NCBI GenBank assembly: GCA_003116995.1
Contig: BDSL01000133.1
Location: 124,001-188,000 of the forward strand
Direction of reading: 5' to 3'
Source: Yamagishiella unicocca
Taxonomy: Eukaryota > Chlorophyta > Chlorophyceae > Chlamydomonadales > Volvocaceae
DNA: 64,000 nt
In this document: positions 11,879 to 23,268 of the stretch, piece by piece
Layout of the letters: the number at the start of each line of letters is the position of its first letter
How positions within the stretch are numbered: position 1 is the first letter of the stretch
Notes under the pieces: model-generated
Seen by the model: only the letters and a program-made list of their open reading frames with translations
The model's database searches: none
Told to the model about the DNA's origin: nothing
Position numbers and translations under genes: made by a program

Positions 11879-12231
11879 GGGTTCTCCCATGCTTTGCGAG
11901 CAGGTTCCTGCAAGGCGTGGTTGACCGCTTAAGACGTGCAAGAATGTGCACCATCGTCCGCGACGCATCAGAAGCGCCGGTGACGTTTGTCTAGAATTGC
12001 AAATTACCCAATAGCTTCAGAAACGATGCCTGATTTCCCACCTGTATAGCCTTCTCCAGTGCGCTTCCCAAGTCACTCTCGTGGATGGTAGCAGGACCGA
12101 AGCTGCGTTCCTCAACCAATTAGGCTCCACGGTTCCAACGATACGCGCCCTAGCAAATTGCTTTTTCCACTCTTCACCAAGGAATGCGTGTGACGATAAT
12201 CGTGGAAGGTGGGCGACTGGGCGTCGGCGAG
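11879..12231. other. Promoter side of pherophorin-lectin gene
   Basis: About 350 bp between the pherophorin-lectin start and the EIF1AD-like polyadenylation signal. It must contain the pherophorin-lectin promoter and 5' UTR. I see no clear TATA box. Confidence 0.4.
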
Positions 12232-12236
12232 TTACA
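12232..12236 (-). terminator. TGTAA polyadenylation signal of EIF1AD-like gene
   Basis: TGTAA on the minus strand, about 280 bp after the stop codon, fits the volvocine polyadenylation signal position. Confidence 0.55.
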
Positions 12237-12518
12237 ATACGATTTCAGGGCTTGCGCTAGACATGATGCGCTCAATCTGTGTAACATTGAACACACATTT
12301 GTATAACGTTGTAATGAATGGGTGCGTATCCAAGACAATGTAAATTCCGTTCCATGTAATAACTAACACAGACGCAGGCCGTAGCGACTGGTGGGCGAAC
12401 CGCCAGACCGTAGCGGCACAAATAGTATACGGTTTTGGGAGGCACAACAAACCATCCCATAACACCGCACCACCTTCATAACAACTCCTATATATACAAC
12501 GTCGCCCGAGGTGTTCCG

Positions 12519-13466
12519 TCAATCGTCGTCCTCATCGCTGTCTGAAACTTCGTGGTAGACTACCTGCGACAAACATGCCAAGGGGCTCAGGAAGTGATCA
12601 GCTTATTTTCGTATACACGAAGAAAGTATGGGCGCATGCAAAGCATACCTTCCGGTTCGTGTTCTGCGGTAGTGGCGGCTGCCGCTCGTAACCATCGCCG
12701 CCTTGCCCTGTCTCGTTCTGCTGGTTCCCTTCGTCATCACTATCCGAAGGAGGCATCACTGTGGGATTGGATTTGGGGAAACCATTCAAGGGATGATAGT
12801 GGCATTCGTTTACACTCATACACATAACTCCCAACGCCCTGGGCCCTGGCTCCACGCTCGTAAACGGCTTCACTATCCGGCCACTCAGCATCAGCACCCA
12901 TGCGAGTCCGCTTACTGTCCTCCAGTGATGCTTTGTCCCCCTTCGTGGTGAACTCCGTTGGCCTGCAGAAGGCCGAGCCACGAGCGTGTTAGTCATTCTC
13001 CCGACACTGCTTAAGGACTGACGCCAGGCCCCAGACATCAAAATGCCAACTCACCAAACTCCGGGCATCTTTACGAGTTGCCTGATTTGTTCCTCGTATA
13101 GTACCGACATAATTGTACCCGTGACCTTGGTATCATCCCCAGCGGTGGCACTGTCCTCGACCAGGAGGAAGCCACCGCGCTTCACCCATAGCTTCTTATT
13201 GAACTTCGCCGGCATTAACACCAATGTCTGGCGCCCATCTGGAAACTCGACCTGGACCATTGCCAGACCGGGCTTGTCAGCGCGCGAAAGGCCGTCCTAG
13301 TTCGCCCATCAAGGAGAAGATACGCATCATTAAGTGAACCATCACTATGTACCTCTATTAGATTGCTGCCGCGCGAACCAAGCGCCCGCACAATTGTTTG
13401 TCCGGGGCCAGGCGGCTGCACATCGCTGTCGAGCCCTAATGTGACATGCTTGCGGCTACGTGACAT
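12519..13466 (-). CDS. EIF1AD: EIF1AD-like protein (eIF1A/S1-fold RNA-binding)
   Basis: Five exons join in perfect phase: 13466-13353, 13251-13055, 12962-12874, 12758-12649, 12563-12519, giving 184 residues, close to the usual length of about 165. The N-terminus MSRSRKHVTLGLDSD then QTIVRALGSRGSNLIE matches the start of human EIF1AD (KRKHV...QQIVRVLRTPGNNLHEV). Exon 2 is the S1/OB fold: MPAKFNKKLWVKRGGFLLV, followed by KVTGTIMSVL and QIRQLVKMPGVW. The junction recreates the conserved GxWP. The C-terminus is acidic and disordered (PPSDSDDEG, LPQNTNRK, VSDSDEDDD), as in the family. Known: EIF1AD shares the eIF1A fold and has been tied to late 40S ribosome maturation. Inferred: the same nuclear or ribosomal role here. 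The start ATG is the first in frame and matches the family N-terminus. It is divergently arranged with the mTERF-like gene. Confidence 0.9.
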
Positions 13467-13783
13467 GCGCGCTCACGTCCTTTGACGCCTACACGTTGAA
13501 TGTTTAGCAGGCAGTCCGGCAGCCTAAACTTTGGAACCGTACTTGCAGCATAAATTAAGAGTAAGACTTAACCTTCTACGATTTGCTGTTGTTCATGTGC
13601 TGAAGGGAATACAAATTGCGTGGTTAGGTAGTTGGGGCGGCGTTGGGCTTGCTAATGGCGGCATCGGAGCAGCAGGTGTTGGCAAGGCCAAACAAATTGG
13701 AAAAACAAGCGTTAAATACGGCCATACTGCAATTAAGTTCACACTACTAGGAATACCCATATTCATAACTTAGCACACCGCCG
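13467..13783. promoter_or_regulatory. Bidirectional promoter between EIF1AD-like and mTERF-like genes
   Basis: Only 317 bp separate the two divergent start codons, so both promoters and 5' UTRs must share it. It is less GC-rich than its flanks. An open frame inside (13531-13773) has no ATG start and is discounted. Confidence 0.6.
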
Positions 13784-16700
13784 ATGATGGATATGCGACC
13801 GAGCTGCCCAGCGCTGCGGCGCACTCCGCAACGGCAGTTGACACTGCCTTCGGTATGCAGCACCAGCAGCTTCAATGCCGCGGCGCACAGCCGTCCCTGT
13901 CATGCTCGCAACGCTGCGCACCAGGCCCATCCGCTCACTCCCGCCTGGGTCTCGAATCAAAACCTTCGGCACACACAGCTCCCCCTATCACAGCGCGTGA
14001 GGAACCACGTGGCTCTCCACGCCACCGACGACTCGGCCGGCGCCCAAGCGCCTAGCCCGGAGCTCTGGTCCGCTGGTGAGGCGCATGTGGCCGGCACGGA
14101 CGCAACGACTCCATGTCCATACCCCCGGCAGCAGCCGGCTCCACATGCTTGCCTTGGAAACATGCCGGGGCTTCCACAGCGATAACATTTATGGGGCCTT
14201 TCCACCACCGAAAGCCACCTATCCTTGGCCGGAGTGCATCGTATGTTAACCCCAATCGCCGGCACGCACCCGCCCTCCTGCCTACTGACCGACCCAACTG
14301 GCCGCAAGCATATTCCTTTCATCCACCCGCCTATCCCACCGCGAAGGCCTTACACTACACGCTGCATCCATTGTCGCTGGGCGCTTGTTGTTGGGACGGG
14401 GTGTGGAGTGACAGAGACACAGCCGGGACGGGGTGTGAGGGGCCGGGCTGTTGTCTCTTTCCGTTGGGGCACTGCCAAGCACCCTGCTCGGCCCATCGTG
14501 GGCTGCAACCCCTGCAAACGCGCAGCGGTTGTGGGTGGATAGCTTCCTACTGTACGGTTGTGGGTAGGTAGCTTCCTGTTGTACGGACGGCTCTCGCCGC
14601 CAGGCACGAACTGGAACAAAGCACCCTGTTCTGTAACGGCCTTTAATGGCCGTTGGTAGCGACGTTTTCAGGGTAGGACACGAAGGCAGCCGTGCCCAGA
14701 CCCGTGCATTCCGTCGTGCTGAGCTAGTGTAGGGAGCACTGCGTTGCTCCAAAATCCCGAAGCGGGGGACTGGTTCCGGAGCCATCATAGGAGGAAACAG
14801 AAGCGTCAGAGAAAACAGAAGCGCGCATTGCTGCGTTCGTCGTACACCATTCTCTCGCGGTTGCGTCCGTGCGTCCTACTTCCGAATGGGCGCAACGGCT
14901 CCACCGCGTCTTAACCACCGCCTCGCCACGTGCCGTACCCACAACCCGATGCCCCACCACCTCGCCACGTGCCGTACAAACAACCCGATGCCCCACCGCC
15001 TCGCCACGTGCCGTACAAACAACCCGATGCCCCACCGCCTCGCCACGTGCCGTACAAACAACCCGATGCCCCACCGCCTCGCCACGTGCCGTCCTTCGTC
15101 GCCCCACATCCCGCCCAGCCCTGCTTGAACCCTCCCGTCTGTTGCGCCACCGGGTGCAGGCGACGTGTACCGCCAGGGGGCGGAGCGCCTGCGTGCCTTC
15201 ATGGCCACCTTGCCGGAGCTGGCCGAGGACGAGGCGGTGCTCGGGGGCCTGCTGGGAGCCAACCCAGGCCTGGTGGTGGCGGACCCGGTGGAGGTGGGGC
15301 CGAAGCTGGGGCCGAAGCTGGGGCCGTAGCTGGGGCCGAAGCTGGGGCCGTAGCTGGGGCCGAAGCTGGGGCCGTAGCTGGGGCCGTAGCTGGGGCCGAA
15401 GCTGGGGCCGTAGCTGGGGCCGAAGCTGGGGCCGTAGCTGGGGCCGTAGCTGGGGCCGTAGCTGGGGCCGTAGCTGGGGCCGTAGATGGGCCCGTAGCAC
15501 GGCGGGTTGCTGATTGGCGTGCGTGATGGTGGGGCGTGCAGAGAGTAGACTGAGGTGAGATGACAGAGGAGGAGCGGTGTCACTCCTCTTGGGTGTCACT
15601 CCTCTTGTTTTCTGGACGGGAGTTGCCCCGGGCAGCCAGGGTTGCGCGCACGGCGGTTGCGCAGCGATGCGGGGCCGGCAGGGGTGTCCCCAACAGGGCT
15701 ACCTTTCGGGTTTCGTCGAATACGTGGTGGGCCTGGTGGGCCTGGTGGGCCTGGTGGGCCTGGTGGGCCTGGTGGGCCTGGTGGGCCGGGTGGGCTTGGC
15801 TCGCGACCATCCCGCCGCAACCCATCCTGCCGGTGCCCGCACGCGACTCATCACCCATCACTGCACAGAGCCTGCCGCGCAACTAGGACGCCGGTGGGGC
15901 GGGCCCCGCTAGGACAGCCCGTCAGCTGGTTGGTTCGCAGCACCCACCCGCACCTCCACGCCTGTGGCGGCATGCTGCTCCTCCGCACAGCGCAGCGCGC
16001 AGCATAGGGGCCGTGGGTCCGGGCCGCCTGCGGCGCGCGCCCTGGCGGCTCCCACCGGCCTGCAGCTGCCCTTGCCGCTGCCTTTGCCGCTGCCGTGAAA
16101 CGGCGCGCCCAGCCGCCGTCCGTTGCCCTCGACGCGCGGTTGACGTGACCGCATTTGACGCCCTGGAACGCTTCACCCCGGGCAGGTGCGGCAAGCGCTG
16201 GAGGCTCTGGCGGACGCACTAGGCATATCGCTGCTGCGAGTGGCGCGGCTGGCGACACGGGTTCCGGCGGTGTGGGAGCGGCCGGCGAGCGAGGCGGCGA
16301 GCAAGGTGCGCGCTATGGCTTCGGAGCTGGGCGTCGGAGTGGAGGCGGCATTGGATCTGTACGGCAGCCAGCCGGGGATCTGGGCGGTCAGCCAGCCCAG
16401 CATCATCAAGGACAGGTGGGCTTTGTTGGCTGCTACGGGGCGGTGTAGGCGGTGGTCGGTGGTGGTGTGTGGGTCACATGGCCTACGTTTCCGTTGCCGT
16501 ACGTGGAAGGGTGGAAAATACCCTAGTAATGGCCCCCGCCTTATGGATTGTGCGTGGAGTTGCCAATGCGCCCGGCGTGTGGCGGGAGCTATGGGCTGGA
16601 TTGGGTTGGGTTGGGTTGGGTTCGGTGGGTGGCTGCAGGCGGCGCCGGCCAATATGCCCTGGGCCTGGGTGGCGGGGGGGGGGGTTGGCTGCTGGGGTGG

Positions 16701-19700
16701 GCGTGGCGGAGGGAGGCGCCTTTGAGTGTTTGGGTTGGGAACGCGGCGGAGACATGTCCCTGGGCGACAGGGAGGCGGGGGTGGTGGAGAGGGGCGCCTT
16801 TGGGGAGGGCCCGAGAGCATGCGAAACCCGCTTGGGGTGAACATTGTCAGGGAGGCTGGTTTGGAGGGGGAGGGGGAAGAGGGGGGCCGAGGAGGGAGGA
16901 CATGTGGGCCCTGCTGGGGCCCGACTGCCACCGCGCGTGCACCCGCCTCCCATTCTGAGTGCGACATACGGCCCCTGCCAGCCATTAACTGACAGCTGCC
17001 GTACCTGAGTCGCCCCGCAACGTTACGTCTCGCCCCCGGACACCGCCCCCCTCCGCCTCCCGACTTCCTTGCGGTCCCACTGTGCCAACAGTCGTGCCGT
17101 TGCCGTCCATGCTCTATCCGCTAGCTCCCCCGGGCCTATGCTGAACCGGTTCCTCACGGGTGGTCTCCTCCACCTACCTCACGCGTCTCTTCGTTGCCTC
17201 CGCCCATCTCCCTCACGCTTCCCCTACCTCCGCTTCCCCCCTAGTTCTCCCGCTTGCGCCCAAAACGACCGGTCTTCGCAAACCATTTGCGACACGCGGG
17301 GTCCTCGCTTCCGTTAGCCTGACAGCCGCTGCCGTTTCGCCTAGCCGCCGAAGGTCGACGTATGACCTCCGTCTTTAGTTTCCTCAACCAAGTTCTCCAA
17401 CATGCATCTCGAAACGTCTGTTCTAAACGGTTTTCCTTTCGTACACGGGTCTTCCTTTTACCTCCGCTTCCCCCACCTCCATTTCCCCCACCTCCGCTCC
17501 GCCCACCTGCGCTTCCCCCACCTGCGCTTCCCCCACCTGCGCTTCCCCCACCTCCGCTTCCCCCATCTCCGCCTTTACCGAGCTCGCCACTTTAGTGGCT
17601 TTCATAGCAAAATAACTCCCTGCAAGCCTGCGTTACCTTCATCTTACGATTCAACAGCGCCTCCGTCTGCTCGCCAACTGCATCTCCTCGGACCACCATC
17701 TTCATCGCGCTTGGTTTATTGGCCGTGGATTCGCGAAATTTACCCCCACCTCCGGGCCCGCCCCCACGCTGCCCCCACCTCCGGCCCCCACCTCCGGCCC
17801 CCACCCCACCCCACCCCCACCCCTCGAAACACCCCACCCCAGGTTGGACACGTTGGGCACCAAGCTGGGCCTGCCGCTGGCCTCCATTGTGGAGCTAGTG
17901 GGCCGCCAGGCGCTGCTGTGGGTGGTGCCGCCCATCCACGTGGCGGCAACCGTACGAGACGTGGCGGGCGGGCTGGGCCTTACGTCCGCGGAGGCGATGG
18001 AGCTGGTGGCGCGGGTGCCGCCGGTGGTGGCGTTGGAGCCACGGCTCATGCGGCTCAGCGTGCAGGGTGGGTGGGTGGCTGGCTGGGCGCGGCAGTTCGT
18101 GAGTGTTGAGTCGTCCACGGAGGCAACGCTGGGGCGCCGAAACTTGAGTTCATGGGGGGCTGTATGCGCGGTGCTAGTGCTGGTGGGATGCTTTCAGCGG
18201 GTTTGGGTAGGGTAGAGAGCAAACCGACTGGGCAGGGTACGGCAGGCGGTGAGGCGGGTTGTGCCGTACGCGCCGTTAGCGATACTGCGGATTGCCGGAG
18301 CCCCCTAAGGGCCCACCGCATCTCTCCTCCCGTCTGATTGTTGCTGGCAGCCAGGTGATCGGACCACCCTGGCCAACCAAGACACCGCCTGGCCCTCCTA
18401 CCAGACAGCGGCAGCTGCCCTCCCCTCCCCTCCCCTCCCCTCCCCTCCCTCGCCGGCCGCCCCCTCAGGCCTGTCCTCCACCACCGGCGTGCCCGTACCC
18501 GCGCTGCTGGACCTCCTGTGCCGCAGCTTGGGCCTCGTGGCCGTACCCACGGAGATGATGGCGGCCTCCCTGGAGGGGCTTGCGACAGATCTGGGCTGCC
18601 GGCCCGAGGACGTGGTGGAGCTCATCACGAGGCAGCCCGTGCTGTTATGTGCGCAGGTGCGGCTTATGTGCGCGCAGTCGCCGCTCCCCGCGGCGGCCAC
18701 CCAAGGCAAGGGCCGGAAGCTCCCAAGGGTCGGAACTCGTAAGGGAGGCTGAGGGGGTGCAGGTCGCAGGCGGGCGCCATGGGCCGAGGGGGAGACCGGT
18801 AGTAGGGGGTGTGATATGGGAGGAGACCCGTGGGTCGGTCGGTAGTAGGGGGCCAGGGGGCAGGGTACCCAGGCTGCCAGGGTGCAGGAGGCCAATTTTG
18901 TTGTTCGAAGGACGCTCTGAAAGGAGCTCAAGTCGGTGGTGTTATTCAATTTATGATCATATGCTGACGTGCACGCTCGAAGGGGCATACACACGCCGCA
19001 CTAGGAACTCGACCCTCGGTAGAGCACCGTGCGCACATTCCTGGGGCCTGAGGATGGGAGGGTGAGAGGCGGGGAGTGGGGGGGCAGCGGGGGAGATGCA
19101 GACGTCTGTGCGCTGTGGCCTGCTTTAGACCCGGGAAGGTGTTGGAGGCAGAGGATGAGGCCCTGCGGGCATCCGCGCGCGTGATAAGGCCCTGCGGGCG
19201 TCCGCGCGTATGCTTCTGCGTGTGGGTCCAGAAGCGGTTCGGCGCTGCGGGCTGCCGCCCTGGGGCTGGTGCTGCGGCCGGCGGACGGGTGCCGGCAGTG
19301 CACAGACGGCTGGGGTGACGGAGGCGAGTGTTCGGAAACCAGCCCAGCAAGAACACGAGACAGGATGGGCCTTGAGGGGGTTTGACGCGCCAGCCCGCGC
19401 ACGGGTTTGAGAGTGCGTACTTGATGAGAACCCCTCTCCACGCAGACTCAGCGCCCGACGCAGCCCGGTAGGCCGCATGTGGGGGCCCCGGCAAGGCGTC
19501 CGCAAGCAAAGCGCCGCCCGGTCTGGCCTACCTCTCCATAGCGCTACCACTCACGGCTGGCCGCCTCACCCTTGCCACTGAGCCCCTGCTCCCCCCCAAC
19601 CTCCTCCCCGGCTTACCGCCGTACGTCCCGTCTACCTTCTGCCGTACAGTACGGCACCATCCAAGCAGCCCTGGAGGTCCTCGAGGCCGGGCTGCGCGTC

Positions 19701-21482
19701 GACCGCGCCGCCGCGCTGGCGGTGCTGGCGTCGCAGCCGGCGCTGATGTACGACACGACCGCCGAGACGGTCGTGACGCGCGTGGAGGCGCTCGCCGCCA
19801 CCTTTGGCCTGACGCCGCAGCAGGCTCGGGAGCTGGCGGCGGCGCAGCCGGCGCTGCTGGTCGTCGCGCCAGCGACGGTGCGCTCGGCGGTCAGCGTGGT
19901 GGGCTCGAAGATGGGCAGCTCGCTGGCGGAGTGTCTGGAGCTGGCGAGGAGCGACCCTGGGTCGTTCGTGATGGTGACGCTGCAGGTGCGGGTCCGAAGG
20001 GCACAGGAAGGTGCGGGGTCCGAAGGGCACAGGCAGGCGGGGCCAGGGGCAGGGCGCAGGGCGCAGGCTGCCAGGCACAGGCGCGGCTTTAGGTACCTGC
20101 TGCGCTACGTGTGCTGTGTTGCGGCAGGCTGACTACTCCCACCCGTGAAGCCGCTAGTGGGACCGTCATTCGTAGGGCGCCACGGGAGACAACAACACAC
20201 CGCGGTCCAATGTTCGTCCAGTGTCCTTGTCGCCCGCGTAACCCTATGATACCCCCCGGTGATCGCCCATGACGGTCCCACTAGCGGCCTCAAGGGTAGT
20301 TGTACTCACCCTGCCAGCCGTTTACGCAATCTTCCTTCACACGGCCAAAGGCCGGCGCGCCGCTCCTCCCACCGCCGCGCCTTCACCATCCTCCTCAGCT
20401 CCCCTCCTATCCGGCGCCCTTCCCTCCTTCCCTCCTTGCCTCCTTCGTGCCTCCTTCCCTCCTTGCCTCCTTCCCTCCGTGTCGGACGTCCCTCCTACTC
20501 GGACTTGTGCGCACCCACCGCAACCAACCCACAGGAGTCGCTGTTGGAGGCGTGGGCCTCTCGCCTGGAGCTGCCGGTTGAGGCCGTGTCGGCGCTGCTG
20601 GCGGCACAGCCAGCGCTGCTGGAGCTGACGCCCACAACGGTGAAGGCGCGGATGGAGTCGCTGGCGGCGCTGTTCGGCGTGCCGCTGGAGATCGCGGCGC
20701 AGCTGATCCTCAAGCACGCGGCGCTGGCGGCGGTGCCGCCCAACGCCACCATCACTCGCGCCAAGAACGTGTCGATGGCGCTCAGGATATCGATACAGGT
20801 GGGGAGGGCCTGCGGGGACGTCGCGGGGGAGCGGAAAGTGGGGCGGGGGGTTGATGCCGGGTCGCGCGGTGGCGCAGTACGGCGTCGCCGTACGACTTGT
20901 GACGTAAGAGTGTACGACATCGGTGGTGTGGCGACGGCGGCGGCAGCCGGGCAGCGCCCCGGGGACTGTGATCCGGTCGCTGCGTGCACCTGCGGCCGGT
21001 CGATAAGTGACCGGGTGTCGGCCCATGGGTCGGTCCCTCTTTGGTTGGGAGCCTTTGTGCCAAGAAAGGCCGGGTGCAGGCCCCGCGCGTCACGGGGGCG
21101 GCCCTGCTGCGCGGGACAAACCCCGTTTCAAACGCTGCCTGCTTCCACCATTTCGGACATCGCCGCTTGCCGAGCCTTGCCGTGCCTTGCCGTAACTGAA
21201 TGCAGCGTGAATCGCCTTTGACCCCTACCTCCCCGCGCGCCGGTCTCTGCCAAATCGCGTGGCCTTGCTGACCCTCAGGGGGCTGCCGGCATCATTGCCA
21301 AGGAGCCGGCCATGTTGGCGGTGTTGGCGTACAGTGCAGCGGACCTGCGCGGCTCGGGCGTGGCGGATGACGTGGGGGAGGTCGGCGCGGTGTACGAGTA
21401 CTACACTGTGGAGTGGTTACAGCGTCAGTATAAGGAGATGCAGCCGACGCGAGTCACCAGCTTTGCGTCACTGGACAAGTGA
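13784..21482 (+). CDS. mTERF-like organelle protein
   Basis: Eight exons join in phase: 13784-14075, 15160-15293, 16186-16415, 17843-18066, 18469-18656, 19650-19985, 20535-20798, 21279-21482, giving about 623 residues. Residues 1-60 are rich in Arg, Ser, Ala and His and poor in acids, like an organelle transit peptide. The rest is a series of roughly 33-residue helical repeats of mTERF type, each with a 'LGxxxxxxxxLxxxxPxLL' pattern: ELGVGVEAALDLYGSQPGIW, KLGLPLASIVELVGRQALLW, DLGCRPEDVVELITRQPVLL, TFGLTPQQARELAAAQPALL, LFGVPLEIAAQLILKHAALA. The protein ends VEWLQRQYKEMQPTRVTSF. Known: mTERF proteins bind nucleic acid in plastids or mitochondria and affect transcription, splicing or termination. 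The target organelle cannot be decided here. Start: tandem ATGs at 13784/13787, with another in frame at 13793. I found no clear TGTAA in the 800 bp after the stop. Confidence 0.82.
14922..15090. repeat. 39-bp minisatellite in mTERF-like intron 1
   Basis: Just over four copies with period 39 (starts at 14922, 14961, 15000, 15039, 15078). Each contains the palindrome CACGTG inside ctcgccacgtgccgtacaaa. The first copy has diverged slightly. Confidence 0.9.
15297..15493. repeat. 12-bp array with 60-bp higher-order period in intron 2
   Basis: Sixteen units of ggggccgWagct, where W is A or T, starting only a few bases after the exon-2 donor (15294). Unit order is A A T A T / A T T A T / A T T T T / T, so the five-unit block repeats every 60 bp. 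Confidence 0.9.
15724..15790. repeat. 9-bp minisatellite in mTERF-like intron 2
   Basis: About seven copies of tgggcctgg, in the same intron as the 12-bp array. Confidence 0.9.
17463..17573. repeat. 15-bp minisatellite in mTERF-like intron 3
   Basis: About seven copies of cttcccccacctgcg with minor variants. The strand is strongly pyrimidine-rich. Confidence 0.85.
17690..17740 (-). mobile_element. Short DIRS-like retroelement fragment in mTERF-like intron 3
   Basis: Read on the minus strand, this gives RESTANKPSAMKMVV, nearly the same as RESTADKPRTMKMVV in the DIRS-like fragment near 60500. The nucleotide match also spans about 45 bp. It is probably an old insertion remnant. Confidence 0.5.
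18414..18450. repeat. cccct repeat in polypyrimidine tract before exon 5
   Basis: Short run of ctcccct units just upstream of the exon-5 acceptor at 18467-18468, so it may serve as the polypyrimidine tract. Confidence 0.8.
20405..20482. repeat. ccctcctt-type repeat upstream of exon 7
   Basis: Irregular tandem ttccctccttgcctcc units in the intron before the exon at 20535. Confidence 0.75.
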
Positions 21483-22794
21483 TAGCGACCAAGGGCATGA
21501 GGGCGGATTTGTAGGTTTATTTAGGGATTCGATGCGCGCACTCGCTGCTGGGCTTCGTAGGCTTTTTCCGGGCGCGATCCGGGACCACACGACCCGGGCT
21601 ACCCTTGCGTGGGTGCCGTCGGGCATGGAGAATGGTCTTTCCGCATACGGGAATGGGTGTGGGATTCTTGCTATGTGCTGGGGTTCCTGGAAGTCGTATG
21701 AGGCGAGTCAGAGCGCGACAGACTGGTGTTACCTAGGGGCCATGCACGCTGACAGGGACGAAATCCTTCACACTGATCACACGGGATGGTTGAGCGGCAC
21801 GATGACGGGGGAGCAGACAGCGTGGTTGGGCGGCCCGGTAATGGGGAGCTGACAGCATGCCTGTCTTATCTCCGCAGAGGCGTCGACGCGAGACAGAAGG
21901 GCGGGGGAGCGGACACGAATGGGCTGTTGGGCGCAAAGTAGGATCTCTGTACGGTCACTGTTGCCCGAGCAGATCCCCGCTGCTAGCACGCTGTGTGTCC
22001 CGCCTTCATTGTGTTCTACTCGCCTAGCTGGTGCAGTTTCTTTGTGCCGTCGAGAGCTCACCAACAACTTCACAGCTTTTGACATGCTCGAGAGGGCCCG
22101 ACCTAACGCGATCATGGTTGGACTAGCGAATTCTATTGGTTCCGGACGAGCCAACATCGCGCCTGGCCGTGTATCCGTGTTTGGTAGACTCAAAAGGCTT
22201 TTATTAAATTACAAGTTTGCTGCAGTTCCAAACGATTACGAAAAGCGTCCGGCGATGAAGAGGAACGTGGAAGGTTGGAGGGACTGACTCTTTTTAAATT
22301 GTTCGCAGCAGGGCTGTATGCTCAAGTTTGGCTACAATGAAGCATCTGTTTGAAGCGGGCAAGCAAAACAGAGCGTGTACAAGTTAGCTTAAATGGGAAG
22401 CCTGCATAAGATGCGAGCTCAATGGCCCGCAGCTCCCTGCTAGATGCCCAACGCATATGTGCAGCCACCGGATTCGATCGTTGCAAGCTCACAAATATTT
22501 CACAACTATACAACGGCGTAGTTGTCGTCTAGCTTCAAGCCACAATAATCAATCTGTGGATGGAACCATACGGAACTGTTCGATTGTGCTTGGCATAGTA
22601 GGTAGTTCTTGCTCATGCCTGATTACCGACGGGTGTTCACAAAGCTTTCGGGGCAGAATTGGCCTTTTGGTATTCTGTACTTCATTTCGCTATACCTTGG
22701 TACCTTACCACGTAGCATAAAGATAATCAAAACGTTAGAACGATAATGGGCGACACTGACGCCATATAGGATCTTCACACGCAGTGGCACCAAA
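21483..22794. other. Intergenic region and composition boundary
   Basis: This holds the mTERF-like 3' UTR and the promoter of the giant gene. Base composition falls from GC-rich to AT-rich at about 22.2-22.4 kb. A minus-strand open frame (21777-22193, 138 residues) has no recognisable domain and I do not call it. Confidence 0.5.
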
Positions 22795-23268
22795 ATGGTT
22801 GCTGCTCGGCATTCTCGTGTTGTCCCTCCGGGACAGCGTACGCGGACATTTCTCTTCACCCTTTTAAACTTTATGGCATTTTACAGCTCCTTGTTGGCGC
22901 CAGCAGTGTCGTTCCCCTTCATCTACAACGTCACCGACGAGGCGGGCCTGCACGATGCTCTTGCAGCTGCGCCTGACAGCGGCTTACAGCGCGTAGTCAT
23001 TCATTTACCTCCAAAAACGATTTTCCTCAGTAGACCCCTGTATGTGAACTTTTCCCTAGAGCTGCGAGGCGCGTCCCCAGCGTCCGCCGTACTTCGCTGT
23101 GGCTCCAGTAATATGAGCCTCATTGATCTCAGCAGCAGCAGCAACTCGTTTGCTATTTCAAGTGTGGGTTTACAAGGCTGTGATCGACCGGGCCTGCTCG
23201 TTCGGCCTGGCTCAAAGGCCGAAATATTGATTGAGGATGCCGTCTTCACAAACTTCACGCGCACACTG
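22795..23268 (+). other. Giant gene: signal peptide and first beta-helix exon
   Basis: Exon 1, phase 0 at its GTGAGC donor. After the signal come IYNVTDEAGLHDALAAAPD and VIHLPPKTIFLS, then LELRGASPASAVLRC, the usual opening of a pectin-lyase-like coil. Confidence 0.8.

Noticed and set aside
13531..13773. 80-residue hydrophobic frame upstream of the mTERF-like gene
   Set aside because: It starts at TTG, has no ATG, and lies in the bidirectional promoter.
14922..15493. CRISPR-like repeat arrays
   Set aside because: Units are contiguous with no unique spacers, and the genome is eukaryotic.
14724..15599. Long frames on both strands with RPQL, GPSY or AEAGAV repeats
   Set aside because: They result from 39-bp and 12-bp minisatellites whose periods are multiples of three, inside mTERF-like introns.
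21777..22193. 138-residue minus-strand frame between mTERF-like and giant genes
   Set aside because: No recognisable domain or splice partner; length is unremarkable for GC-rich sequence.
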